Assembly (NCBI GenBank): GCA_034769895.1 | Contig: CM068373.1 | Span: 433,795,080-433,859,079 of the forward strand | Direction: 5' to 3' | Source: Magicicada septendecula | Taxonomy: Eukaryota > Arthropoda > Insecta > Hemiptera > Cicadidae | Length of the DNA stretch: 64,000 nt | Shown here: one piece after another, positions 1 through 11,439 of the stretch | How the letters are laid out: each line of letters starts with the position of its first letter | How positions within the stretch are numbered: position 1 is the stretch's first letter | Notes under the pieces: model-generated | Told to the model about the DNA's origin: nothing | Databases searched by the model: none | What the model saw: only the letters and a program-made list of their open reading frames with translations | Translations under genes and position numbers: made by a program

Positions 1-149
1 AGAAGTTAATTATTTTGGTATGGTGGAATTCGACAAGTAGGGAGTTGATGAGAAAGGAAAGTGACAAAGTAGAGCGCAACAACAAGCAGCAGAACGGAAT
101 AACATTTCAGAGGAGGTACCTGAATTCGAATTGCGGGTAGTAGGTAGGA

Positions 150-800
150 CTACCTGCTTCGAGGGTCCACTTGATAACTCGGACAGTAGGTACTTTTAGT
201 GCTGAAGCACGTGAAATCATATAAGTAAACCGATATTATATCTTGTTTGTATATTTGTAAATTTTCCCAAATTTTCATTATGGTGCCATTGTGTAGTATG
301 TGTTTTATTAGTGTCATGTTGGTTATGTTAAGGAATTCATATCCAGTGTTTATTGCATGTTTGGGCAAATTAGATTTATATATTTCTGGTTTTTTGTATG
401 CGTTTAGATGTTTAAAGTAACGTTTTTCCAGTTGTTTTTTTGTTTGTTCTATGCAACATTTATTGCAATCTTGGCACTCAATTTTGTATATACCATAGGT
501 TGTTGTATTATCTTTGTTGTGTGGGTTATTTAGTTTATATAAACTATTTTTATTAGTTTTGTATGCTATTTTAATGTCTGTGTTTTAAATAGTTTTGTTC
601 GTTTTGTCATTTGATTATATTTATGTATGCTAATGTCACCCATTTTTTATTGTTGTTATTATTTATGTGTTGTTCATTTTGGTTGATTCTTAATTGTTCA
701 GTTTTTATTTTATATTTGATTTTATTTTCTATTTTGTTTACAGTGTTTTTGTTGTATCCATTTTCATAAGCAATGAAACCATAATAGTAAAGCAATAGTA
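150..800 (-). pseudogene. Penelope-like element remnant with GIY-YIG endonuclease
   Basis: Read on the minus strand, about positions 530-176 give a stretch starting T-Y-G-I-Y-K-I-E-C and followed by paired cysteines and a K-R-Y-F-K-H block. This is the look of the GIY-YIG endonuclease at the C-terminus of Penelope-like retroelements. The second half of the signature, normally Y-I-G, reads C-I-E here, so the nuclease is probably dead. Upstream minus-strand ORFs (to about 800) are Lys/Asn rich and out of frame with each other. No reverse transcriptase core is recognisable, so this is a 5'-truncated, frameshifted remnant. Seen directly: the motif and the frame breaks. Family knowledge: a GIY-YIG domain with an upstream CCHH-like cysteine pair is typical of Penelope elements. 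Confidence 0.65.
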
Positions 801-1365
801 CTTTTACTATTACAAAATCCTAAAGGTAGGTAATAACAAACTCAAAAGCTAAATATATTTAAAAAAAATAAAATTATTAAAGTAAAATGAAAAGCTTTAA
901 AATATCAGAACAAATTATATTGTTTGTTAGAGGCGACAGATACATGGACGATACAAAATTTAAGGTATTTGATTAGGTGACAATGACATGCAAAACACAA
1001 ATGACTTTATCAACCATTTGTTGACATTTCGTATTCCCTGTAGTACAAATAAATATTTGGCAGAGATATTGTGTGTCAATATTATTATCTCATTCTGTTC
1101 ACTGTCCTCGGTTTGCGGTTTGCGCAAATATTTGCAAACCGTATAGCAGTGAGTCAGATAGATTGCCAGTACAAACAACAAGCGTGTAGTTGTCCTGACT
1201 ACTGCATGAGTGGGCGCTCAAGCCTTTCTTTCTTACACTAACCCAATGTCTATCTATGTTGACATGTAAAGTACAGTATTGTCATGTGGTTATTTGTTTT
1301 TCTTTACGTTTAACATTACATAAAATTGTTTAATACCGTTTGAATAGTTTAGGCTTGCTTATTTA
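801..1365. other. No gene recognised
   Basis: AT-rich sequence with only short, non-conserved ORFs on either strand. I see no domain, RNA gene or repeat that I can name. Confidence 0.6.
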
Positions 1366-2483
1366 TAACTAGTTGTTACCCGCGGCTTCGCTCGCGAATA
1401 TTTGACTTTTAATAAGTATTTTAATATAATTTTTATTGTCTGTGTCCTATATGGCGTTCTGTCAGCTCGTATAACAATTTTGTACTCATTAGCTAAATTC
1501 TCTCCAAAGCTGTTTTGAACAATTGTACTAAATTATTATAATTGTTTTGATAGTTCACCTTCTTTTTTCACAGCACTAAATTAATATAGATTATTAAACT
1601 TTCACTTGTGAAACTTACTTTGTTTCCTCCCGTACGCGTTTCGGCGTGTTGTGCGCCTTCATCAGCGGTGCGCCTACATCACGCCGAAACGCGTTCGGGA
1701 GGAAACAAAGTAAGTTTCACAAGTGAAAGTTTAATAATCTATATTAAATTATTATGTTGGTGCAACAGCCTTTTGAGATTTAAAAGTATCCGTTTATAAA
1801 GCCTTTGGAGATATTTATAAAGTACCTGTTAAATCAAAAACGCTAAATTCTTTACTTTAAGTGTGACTGTGTTAGAAGCATTGTATGTACACATTAAACT
1901 TTATGTTTTACTCAACCATGGCTTTTATTTATTTCAGCAGTAAACTAAAAACCAAAAACCGTTGTCACCTAACCTCACAAATGAAAACAACACGTATTTT
2001 TGCTTTGCAGTAGTAGTATTTAATATATTTCATTACTTATTCACTGCATCATCAGAAATACAATAAACATAAATTTTATAATCGTTTAAGACAACTACAA
2101 AATATATAGACGTATCTGTATACCAAATTACAAAATGTATCGATACAATCTCATATTAAAAACATTAAAAACTGCAAGAACGGATAAAGGTACAGTTCCG
2201 ATGCCACTAAATATCATTTGTTTATTTATTTGTTACTATGGTAATTAATTCTGGTCTCCATGGTGTTGTTGACATCTTTATACGTGTCAACAAAAAAGGC
2301 ATAATTAAAAGGGCCTAAATCGTGCGAACGGGACAAAATATCAAATTCCAAGTTAGACAGTGTTTTTCACCTTGTGTCAAAGGTTACCTGTGCAAAATTT
2401 AGTGGCACTCGGTGTAACGGTATGGATTTGTATGCAGTACCCATAAATCCTCAGACTTTGAGTTTTATATATATAGATTATTT
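1366..2483. repeat. Interspersed repeat with CCGCGGCTTCGCTCGCG motif
   Basis: The left edge carries TTACCCGCGGCTTCGCTCG (from about 1375), a phrase I associate with widely dispersed insect retroelement tails. Near 2400-2480 is the matching style of opposite end (a 'cataaatcctcagactttgag' style phrase followed by tatatatatagatta). I infer one old interspersed element interrupted by other insertions, including the foldback at 1581-1747. No coding capacity is visible. Class assignment is uncertain. Confidence 0.35.
1581..1747. repeat. Near-perfect 68-bp inverted repeat (foldback)
   Basis: Positions 1581-1648 and 1680-1747 are reverse complements with about one mismatch, around a loop of about 31 nt. 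The arms contain CGAAACGCG-type sequence and GTTTCCTCCCG. The transcript or single strand would form a long hairpin. The loop reads 'cttcatcagcggtgcg', a phrase also seen in Penelope-type repeats. It may be a snap-back copy of an element end or a small foldback transposon. Confidence 0.8.
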
Positions 2484-2861
2484 TGTATACTACATAACCC
2501 AACGAGTAAACACTCCCTTATCTTGATATACGTACTTAACCGACCTCTTCTATTTATACCACGGAATAGATACAATTGCATACATCAAGTTTATTTTATA
2601 CGTCAAGGCATGTAAAGGAAAAACAGTCGATGGAAAAAGACAATCCGAATAACTCAAAAGCAAATATATTACCAAATAAACTGCGTCTAAAATAATAATT
2701 GAACACTTAAAGCATTTGCAGTAAAAGGACGGCTAGGGTAAAGGGAAGGTCCTTGGGAAGGGAAGGGAAGACGAGATAATAAAAATATGCTGCCCGAGAA
2801 AAATATATAAATGGATTACATGAAATGGTTAATTTAGAATGGTACTGCTTTACAGTTTGTA
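2484..2861. other. No gene recognised
   Basis: Unique-looking AT-rich DNA. The ORF overlapping 2707-2997 has no recognisable domain. Confidence 0.55.
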
Positions 2862-2995
2862 TCGTAACAACGGAACGTTCTCGAACAAAGGAGAGTGTCG
2901 TTCTCCACGTTTCTCGGCATGACCGAGCAGCTGCGTTTCCTGCCAAGGCCGCACTCAAGTGACCTCTATAGCGTTTTCGAGAGCTTGTTAAGGAC
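2862..2995 (-). repeat. Fragment of the TG...CA solo-LTR-like family
   Basis: The sequence from about 2862 (gtaacaacggaacg, then clusters of ctcg and a gccgcactcaagtgac phrase) matches, in reverse orientation, the end of the repeat at 35411-35758 and the start of the copy at 8942-9407. Only one end of the repeat is present. Confidence 0.5.
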
Positions 2996-3252
2996 ACATA
3001 TTAATGGAACATTTTATTCTAGAATCTGCTGGTTTCAGAACAGTAAATATATTAGAACCTTACTTGCGTATGATGTTATTTTTATAAGACGAGAAATCAA
3101 AGAACAGTAGAACCTAGAAGAGTAGAAGATGGTATTAGAAGAGGTGACTACAAAAGTAATTACAAAACGTTTGGTTTTTTCGTGTAGCCAGCTTTAATTT
3201 TTTACTATGGGGACCGGGTATCAGAGACCTTTGCAGGCTTTTGGCATTCTGC

Positions 3253-3335
<83 letters not shown>
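3253..3335. repeat. (TAG)n microsatellite
   Basis: About 27 uninterrupted TAG triplets. Confidence 0.98.
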
Positions 3336-3489
3336 TTTTAACAAACTTATGTTACTCAATTCCCAGGTACCCAACATTTACCCGGGACATATAATAAAGT
3401 GAATCATTTTTGATAGTAGACATGAGGATTACAAAGTTTTTACTTACGAAAATAAAAATACAACCTACTTATACCTCCAGACAATCTAC

Positions 3490-3990
3490 GGGATAATAAA
3501 TCGTTATTTTATAAACAAGGCAATTCAACATACAAAATTAATGTTTTACAAAGTTGTGGTGGCCCCTGTACTGTCCTATGGATGTCAATTATAGATGACA
3601 ACCAACAACAACAAAATTAAAAACTACAGACCTCAAAAATGGCGTTCTTAGCAGGAGTTAAAAGGTGTTCTAAACTTCCTTCGTATAGGCGATGAAGCCA
3701 TAGGAGAAGAATTTAAAGTATTTAACTTGAATAGAAGACTAAAATATTATATACCAACAATGGAAAGAACACTTAAAAAGAATGCCAGATTCAAGATTCG
3801 CCAAACAAATCTGGAAATATAAATGTATAAGACGTGGGTGTGTGGGTAGACCCAGGAAGAGAAGGCTGGAGGATTTTTTATTGAAGGCGGAACAGGCAGC
3901 ACCTTGCCTATGCAGTGACGTGAAGATAGTGATGAAGTGTAAACATGGAGTTAGTGATATCATTCAAACAGCTAGTAGTTACAACGGATA
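3490..3990 (+). pseudogene. LINE reverse transcriptase C-terminal remnant
   Basis: Frame-broken plus-strand sequence gives the LINE thumb phrase 'M-F-Y-K-V-V-V-A-P-V-L-S-Y-G-C' near 3540-3590. Further on are 'R-R-L-K-Y-Y' and a 'G-R-P-R-K-R-R-L-E-D' tail near 3845-3880, which is the usual C-terminus of non-LTR retrotransposon RT proteins. Stops and frameshifts separate these blocks. It is a dead 3' fragment. Confidence 0.6.
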
Positions 3991-5071
3991 ATAATACTAA
4001 AAGCGTCGGAACTTAATAACAAAATTTATAGCGATTAACGTTGCATTACATTACGGCTAATTTTATAAATAACAAAAATTACGCAAAAAATTGAGGCTTC
4101 AAAATAAATCTTCACTCTTTAGAGCTACAGGTCTACAGATACTTTCTTTGCCTGCAGATCCTTAGTACAGCAAAGAAATTACAAAATGGAGGTAAAGTGT
4201 TTGAGGAAATTTATTGGATTCATTAAAAAGGATAGACTCAAAAGCACAAAAACTCGGTGGTTCACTGTGTATTCAAATATATGGAAAATGTTTTTGTAGA
4301 TTTCTATGAGAAATTTGTTACAACTGAGTTACTACGAACTTTTACAACAAACCGTAAGGTACTAAGATTAATGCAGGAAGCAGTAGAAGAGAAAATAAGA
4401 AAAGGAGATGGAGGTCTCTACAAACACTTTTTTATTCCGAAACCTTTTCACACCTCATAATAAAAGGTATAGGAAAATGTGAAGTTTTTAAATTGTTACG
4501 AAGATGTTACGCTAAATTTACCATTACGATTTTAAATCGGATTCTCCATTATTCTCAAGCAGTAATTACTAAGCTCAATAATTTAAACAGATCTCATTTT
4601 GTAAATTTTTTCAATATTTAGAAAACGCTTTACGACATACAATGCATTATTAGGTTTGCCCATTGTTGCCCATAATTGTTTGATAAACGACTGTCTTCAG
4701 CACGTAACAGCGGTGGGAGTTACGCTTATCTATGTGGTAATTAGAAACCCATCTAAATTGCATTCTGTATTGCTGACATCATGTGATCCTTTATGCACAG
4801 TTACTCTGTATACGACACAGGTTAGGCTAAAGGCTGTAAAAGTTGCAATGACATAAATGTTGAAGACAAATTCAATCAAATCAAAAATACATGTTTTGCT
4901 TAATCAATTAAAGTAGCACAGAATCAATTACTTCGATAGATTCTACAATTATTCCTACCAAAAAGAGAGATCCGTTCCCCATAATAATGAAAAGCTGCTC
5001 CCTTGAAAAACTGAAAAATTTAAAACATTACAATGTTAGTTTTAAGATGTCAGCATAGTGTTTCGTTATAT
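3991..5071. other. No gene recognised
   Basis: AT-rich, short non-conserved ORFs only. Nothing nameable seen. Confidence 0.55.
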
Positions 5072-5576
5072 TGTTACGACGGTTTCGCTGATCGTCGTAT
5101 GGTACAGTGGAAACAAAATACAGACACCAATTAAATCACTAATTACCAGCTTTAATTATTAGTCATAAATAACAATTTGAAATCAACAAGACACTCTCAT
5201 TCAGTAATTCAAGTTAACTTCGTTCAACGCAATAATAATGTCAACTATTAATAGTTTTGCACTAATTATAACACAGTAATCACTTTCCACAAACAACCAC
5301 TTGATAGACTTGGCCCCAAGTCCTCTACAATCCTCTACAATCTCCCCAGGTCTAACTAACTAACTAAGCTAGCCGCTGTTGTTTATATATATAACACGGA
5401 TATTCCAGAATAATTCTCCCTTCTTTTGGCGGTGTGCCAGCACAATTTGTGTAGTTACAAGTACTAAAACAGTCCGGAGTGTTACTTCACAGAGACGCTG
5501 AACCTGGTCTGCTAGCCGAGAATCGTGTACAACAACATCCTCGACTGTGCGAGAGCGTTCCGTAATTGGCGTAACA
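5072..5576 (+). mobile_element. Solo-LTR-like element, copy 1 (505 bp)
   Basis: It starts TGTTACGACGG and ends GGCGTAACA, so it has TG...CA termini, and ATAT directly abuts both ends (5068-5071 and 5577-5580) as a 4-bp target duplication. Shared blocks (GTACAGTGGAAACAAAATACA, CCAGCTTTAATTA, clustered CTCG near the 3' end) recur in the other copies in this window. A 4-bp duplication and TG/CA ends fit a solo LTR of a Gypsy-type retrotransposon. No internal coding region is attached. Confidence 0.7.
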
Positions 5577-6450
5577 ATATTTAATAATAATATTACAATA
5601 ACGTTTTGTTAAAAATATAATATTTTTGAAAAAACAGAAAAACGAAGAAAATGTTTATGGTAGATTATATTAGACATAAAAAGAATATTACAATTACACG
5701 GGTATTCCATATATTTTCCACATAAATATTCTACATGAAACTTTTACCATTGATGGATTTTACCAAAATTTACATACTGTAATGAATTACAATTTTATCA
5801 AAAATAAAACATTTAAATCAAATATTATTATGCACACGAATAACACAGTACAAGAGAGAGTGTCAATATTGTCATTAAACGAAACAGTACATTATATAGC
5901 AACTGAAAACCGTATGATCTTTTTGGCAAATTCATGCGAAGCTTTACACACAACAGACTCCTATCCCACAAATGACACTAGGTGATCATAGCCATAAAGC
6001 TTGTTGTTTATACTCTTATCCAGTAGTAACACGTCCGATTATTAAAGCATGTTAATGACACCTGTTACGTAAACACATATTTTGTATGTCGTTATTAATT
6101 TTGAATCCAGAAACACTAAACAACCAATGTTAATTTGGAATTTTATCACTATTACAGTTAAATAAATAATCCTTCTAATCGAGTACAATACTCCATTTGC
6201 ACTGATCACAACAAGTAACAACAAATTAATAAAACTTCTTACGTTTACTAAAAGCAGCAAAACAAAAACATACTTTTAATACATTGTGGACTGAATACAA
6301 CGATAAACTAGTCGTCCAAAAAATTGTTTGCTATTTCGTTTCTGCCTTTTTATACGTAAGCCAATGAAGGTTGTATACGAGGCAATAACTAGACGCCGCG
6401 AGATTTATCCAGGAATCCTTGCGTAAACAGTAAAGTGTTATTTATCATGT
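5577..6450. other. No gene recognised
   Basis: AT-rich DNA with no domain or RNA gene that I can support. Confidence 0.55.
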
Positions 6451-6766
6451 CAGATATAGGTGCTATACACATCAAATATAGGTGCCATACACATCATATA
6501 TAGGTCCTATACACATCAGATGTAGGTGCTATACACATCATATATAGATGCTATATACATCAGATATAGGTGATATACACATCAGATGTAAATGCTATAC
6601 ACATCAGATGTATGTGCTATACACATCAGATATAGATGCTATATACATCAAATATAGGTTCTGTACACATCAGATATAGGTGCTGTACACATCAGATATA
6701 GGTGCTATACACATCAAATATAGGTTCTATACACATCAGATATAGGTGATATACACATCACATATA
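6451..6766. repeat. 22-bp minisatellite
   Basis: About 14 imperfect copies of a 22-bp unit, 'atataggtgctatacacatc', with scattered substitutions. Confidence 0.9.
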
Positions 6767-6779
6767 CGAAACACACAGA

Positions 6780-6990
6780 GTCAGTCACAGTAGTCTTGCT
6801 CTCTAGCACTACAACCCAACGTGAGCCCTGGCTTCCAACACCAATCATCTCCAATGTCTCCTATCCGTTGCCAACTCAGCGTAAACTGTCATATCCGTTC
6901 TTCTAAGATCTTTCAGCACATCATCTAACCATCTTATCCTAGGTCGACCCCTTACCCTTCTTTCTGCTTTCCAATAGACACGATTAAGTT
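6780..6990 (-). pseudogene. LINE RT C-terminal tail, antisense
   Basis: The minus strand reads G-R-P-R-I-R-W-L-D-D-V-L-K-D-L, then A-E-L-A-T-D-R-R-H-W-R and a stop, then L-V-L-E-A-R-A-H-V-G-L. This is the standard C-terminus of several insect non-LTR retrotransposon RT proteins, with an in-frame stop. It abuts another LINE remnant in the opposite orientation. Confidence 0.65.
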
Positions 6991-7002
6991 TCTAATTTTT
7001 CT

Positions 7003-8110
7003 GTGACGTCTCAACGTCGTCGTGACTCTATGTCGACATTAACTTTTTTTCTCCACTATTTGTATATCTTATTTGTTGATCTGGAAAAAGCATTTGATAA
7101 TGTAGACCGTCAAAAGTTATTGATTAATATAGATAGAAGAGGTTATCCACAGCATTTAATAAATACAGTCAAGATCCTTTGTAAAAGTACATCTGCAGTC
7201 CTGAATCTGAATGGTAGGCTCTCAGGTGACATTACAATAAATAAAGGAGTTAGGCAGGGATGCTGTGTTCCCAACCTTGTTTAATATATACATTAACGAC
7301 ACGTTGAGAGCATGGAAATCCAGAGTGACTTCGGGAATACAGCTTAACAAATCAATTTGTATGGGTTCCCTGATATATGTGGATGACATAGTTCTTATTC
7401 AATAAAATGAGGATGATTTACAAAGAGCTATGTTTCAATTACAAGAAGTAGCAAGAGAGTACTCACTGACAATTTTAGTAAGAAAGGCCAAAACCGTGGC
7501 TTTTCAAGCTAAAAATCCAGCGCGGAATAAGATAGTTATAAACAACAGCACTTTAAAACAACTGAGCCTTTTCAAATATCTCGGCTTTGCAGTCAGTTAT
7601 GAAACTGAATGTGATATAAGAGAGACGATAAATAAATTTAGGACTACTTGTGATACGATTCATATAAATCTTAAACATAAAACAAGACACAGCACAAAGA
7701 TTAAATTTTATAAGACAATAATTACAATACCAACATTGATTTATGCGAGTGAGGGGTGGGTCACGACAAAAATGGAAAGTGGCAAGATTCAGAGTGCTGA
7801 AATGCAGTTTCTTTGAAATATTTTAAATTATACATTGCAAGATAAAATAAAGAATAAAGATATCAAAGTAGAACTCAAAGTAAAGAACATAAATGAAATT
7901 ATTTTAATTTGCAGAAGGCAATGAATGACAGAAGATTGATTGCCGAAAGCGGCACTGAACTATAAAGCCATTGGTAGAAAAGACGTGGTTCGTCCGAGAA
8001 TGAGTTGGGTGCCAGAACACGTTTATGTAAACTAATCCTTGAGGAAGAATTTGGCGTTCTAAACACTACAATAAGAGCGCTATAGACTAAAGTCGCATCT
8101 AGTATACAAA
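7003..8110 (+). pseudogene. LINE reverse transcriptase remnant
   Basis: In order: L-F-V-D-L-E-K-A-F-D-N-V-D (RT motif A) near 7070-7105; G-V-R-Q-G-C (motif B) near 7245-7265; a frameshift; Y-V-D-D-I-V-L-I (catalytic Y/F-x-D-D box) near 7375-7400; a stop; then thumb sequences with Y-L-G and Y-A-S-E-G-W-V (to about 7816). A decayed 'R-P-R-M-S-W' tail follows near 7990. Both catalytic aspartates are present in the D-D box, but the frame is broken at least three times. It is a pseudogene of a non-LTR element; the clade is not assigned. Confidence 0.8.
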
Positions 8111-8941
8111 TTTTAATCAACAGTTACTATTAAAAAAAAAAACATATTTAGATACCTTATACAGACGAGTTGTTATTCTAGCCAGTCTTACGTTTCAATT
8201 ACATCGGCGAATTTGTAAAAAATATTGCCCACGTCTTGTGTTGTATCCCACCATCTCTTAATAAAATAATTTTCAAGTCTTATTTTTTTCGCAATAGAAT
8301 GTTTGGTTTTGAAAGAGTTTTATTACAATTCTGATGCTGAAATTTGCGTAAACTGATAACAAACCTAGTTAAGTCAAAGACTACGTATATTGTAAGCTTT
8401 ACAGTCGTTAAGTGACCGGAATTTATACTCCATTAACCTGTTAACTATGACATTAAATTGGCTACAGACACAGCGTAATAGCAAACAATACACCAGAAAT
8501 GCGTTGTTATTGGGTTAATGACGGACATAATTATGTACCTTGAGCCATTAAATGTGGCACAGTTACTATAGACAGCCAGACAGCAAAGTCCATAACCACG
8601 TCTATAACATATAAAATATTACTGGTGGGAATAGTATAATAGCGAATGCATTACATTGATCCGCACACTAGAATATAAAGCTCAGTCGTAAAGAGTAAGG
8701 TCCACCGACGTCTTTAATAGTTCTCTGAGGCCTGTATAAGTAGGTCTAGTTAGTCAGTGGTTTGTTATACGGTAACTATTCTGTGCCTACTAATTAAAAA
8801 GCTGTAATACTGAGTGGTTACTTGTTTTACTAAAACTCACCTGATTTTAATATAATAATAATGATTTCTATTGTCAGTAGGCATGATGAATAATTTGTGT
8901 TTATTTTTTGTAGAATAATAATTCTTCTACAAGAAATACTG
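8111..8941. other. No gene recognised
   Basis: AT-rich sequence without recognisable coding or RNA features. Confidence 0.55.
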
Positions 8942-9407
8942 AAAACAAGTGGAACCTCCTCGAACACCCGAGATCGTCCACCACCCATCCTCCCCCCGCT
9001 AGTCAAGCAGGGGTACTGTCAGTCAAGGCTGCACGAAAGTACGTTCCAGTGTGTTCAAGAACACTTGAAATACGCATTAGCTGCCACACCGCGTTAAGGA
9101 TGGAAAGTTAATTCTAGAACACGTGCGCTACCTATAAACGGGTTAAGGCTGACTCTGTCAAGTAAGTTCGTTGAGGGATTTTCCTTAGTGCGGATCGAGT
9201 GTGTTTGAAGTATTGTAGAGAAGTGTTATTGTGTTATGATTAGCGTGAAACATTATTATTGCGTGTGGATAAAAACTTGGATTGATTGTACGAGTTGATT
9301 ACGAATAGTAAACTGTGATAAATTAAAGCTGGTAATTAGTGATTTCATTGCTGTGTGTATTTTGTTTTCCGCTGTACCATACGGCGATCAGTGATACCGT
9401 CGTGACA
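8942..9407 (-). mobile_element. Solo-LTR-like element, copy 2 (reverse)
   Basis: In reverse orientation this starts TGTCACGACGG at 9407 and contains the family blocks (TGGTACAGCGGAAAACAAAA, CCAGCTTTAATTTA). It also contains the GCTAGTC-AAGCAGG region that aligns with the 3' part of the copy at 35411-35758. The left edge is approximate. TSD is not clear. Confidence 0.55.
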
Positions 9408-10739
9408 ATACATAGAAATTAGGCATAATACCTAATAAAGTAGAAGTAGTAGATACAAAATTATTATCAAATTAAGTGCGATTTAAGTAAAAGTGATTAA
9501 TAACAGTCGTGCTCCATTTGTTATCTTTATTTTCCAACTATCGCTTTTTGTTATTTCATATAAACTGATTTGTTCAAGTAATAATATTCAAGTAAAATGT
9601 ATCACGTAGTAAAATAAAACATAAAGGAGAAGGTAGTTAACAGACGAGAAAATAAAAAGTGTTGTTTGTCGGCCTGTGAGGCCGTGGTCTAACGCTGATG
9701 ATTGCTGCAGACGTTTTAGCTGCGCCATCGACGGCAGTCTTCAGTGCTTCTTAATTCAGGCTACACGCACTGACACAGATGTCTCAGTCAGTCAGTACTG
9801 TGGTGCAAATAACACTTTTAATAACACTCCCGGCCGTGGAAGCTTCAGACAAAATTTGAGACGAGAAAATAATAACAAAGAATTCAAAGTTTACAAAATC
9901 TAAACACAAAGGATTTTAATGCTTTAAGGATTGTTACAAACACCCATATTAATTATTACAAAGGTTTCGGAAACGCCAATAAGTCACGTTTATCTGCAAA
10001 CCAATCCCTGGTGCGCCCTCTTCAGTTCTGTTCTTGTACTCTATTTGTGAAACTGTTCAGATTTTATTTTACAAGTGTTTTTTATACTTTATTTCAACAT
10101 ATTCTTCTAAATATTTTTCTAAAGACAAACAACTATATATTCAATACACTTACTAAATTATTTTAGGCCTACTTACAGAATATCATGTAGCCTGTCTGCA
10201 TAGAGCTTATGTCACAGGAGACATATTACAAACCGGGGTGTGTGGTCAGAGGAGACGAGATAACCATTAGCAACCACTAAGTGGATTCAGAAGGGTTGAA
10301 TGCATTACGCATATATATCCAATTAATCACAAGCCTTTTGTGCTGCTATTGTATAATATCCACGTGAGTACGCTATTAAGCTTGATCCGAAACCCTTAAA
10401 CTAGTGGTAATTAAAGCTTCATTATGTGGCCTCGTATGGTTATGTCTCAGCAAATTTGTTGATCTCATATTGCACCGTTGTATATTAATGCAAACTGCAG
10501 GAAATTATTACAGGTGTACATGCGCTTAATGTACCCGTCCCTTTCCATATATATATATATATAGGTACACCTATACAACAAACTCATCAGCATAGTATAT
10601 TCGTCTGCAGAAAAATTCATCATTGCTCATCATGTCAATGCACTCAAACAAACTGTCGTGAAACATAAATTTATATGATCACAAATGCATCACGGAAGAC
10701 CAGTTGGCCTCGGTTGTTAAATGAAATACTTAACGGCAC
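9408..10739. other. No gene recognised; short (TA)n at about 10546-10563
   Basis: No conserved ORF. A short TA run is the only simple feature. Confidence 0.5.
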
Positions 10740-10945
10740 TCAATAAGGGCAACAGAAGTTGTGAACTAACGCCTTTGCCACAGTGGTAACCTCCTGATTT
10801 TGAATTGCGTAAGCTTCCACCCACTTAGTAAAATAGTCACCTATAACCATGATATATCGGTTTCCATCGTCAGAAACTGGAAAAGGTCCAGCAATGTCTA
10901 TGGCAATTCTCTCGAAAGGCAGTCCAACGTTATACTGTTTCATCC
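10740..10945 (-). pseudogene. Gypsy-type LTR retrotransposon integrase fragment
   Basis: The minus strand reads R-I-A-I-D-I-A-G-P-F-P-V, G-N-R-Y-I-M-V, D-Y-F-T-K-W-V-E-A-Y-A-I, N-Q-E-V-T-T-V. This is the start of the integrase catalytic core of Ty3/Gypsy elements; the first catalytic Asp is in the I-D-I-A-G-P phrase. The second Asp and the Glu are missing because the match stops at 10740. A C(10+) run bounds it on the other side at 10946. Truncated fragment only. Confidence 0.75.
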
Positions 10946-11019
10946 CCCCCCCCCCGTTACAAACTGAGCCTGCATTTAGAAACAATAAACAACAAAGCAA
11001 AATAACTTTTGTTTAAATC

Positions 11020-11420
11020 TTGCACGGCCGGTGACAGTATTTTCAAAAATATATTTCTAAAAACCAGGCTGTTAGGCCGTAGTCGATTGCTGTTAATCAA
11101 CATGTTGTCGGCAACGTTTTGATTCCCCCCTCGGGGGGATCCTTTCTCAGGCCACCAAAAACCGATAGAGCGTACGAAAACAGTACGAAGACAGATGTTC
11201 GCCGAACAATACCCGAAACCTGACTCAGGTAGAACGAATCCTCGCTCTGTAGCTTTTTGGCGATCTGAAGAAAATTCCCGAGGGGGGAATCGATACGTTT
11301 CCGACAACATGTCGATTCCCGAGGGGGGGAATCGAAACGTTTCCGACAACATGTCGATTTACAGCAACCGACCACCGCCTAACAGCCGGGTTTTTATAAA
11401 TTATTTTGAAAAAACAAAAG
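11020..11420. repeat. Palindromic foldback element with 40-bp tandem unit
   Basis: The ends pair imperfectly: 'aaccaggctgttaggccgtagtcg' near 11065 against 'ccgcctaacagccgggttttta' near 11375. Inside, a unit of about 40 bp (gaggggggaatcgatacgtttccgacaacatgtcgat type) is repeated in direct orientation at 11278-11356, and once inverted near 11095-11135. The structure fits a non-autonomous foldback or MITE-like element. A related 'ccaggctattaggccgtagtcc' phrase recurs at about 18442. Confidence 0.55.
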
Positions 11421-11439
11421 AACTTATTTTATGATTTTA

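Noticed and set aside
10957..11434. Cys/Arg-rich ORFs of 79-131 codons
   Set aside because: They are read through a palindromic repeat on both strands and repeat the same phrases, so they are not genes.
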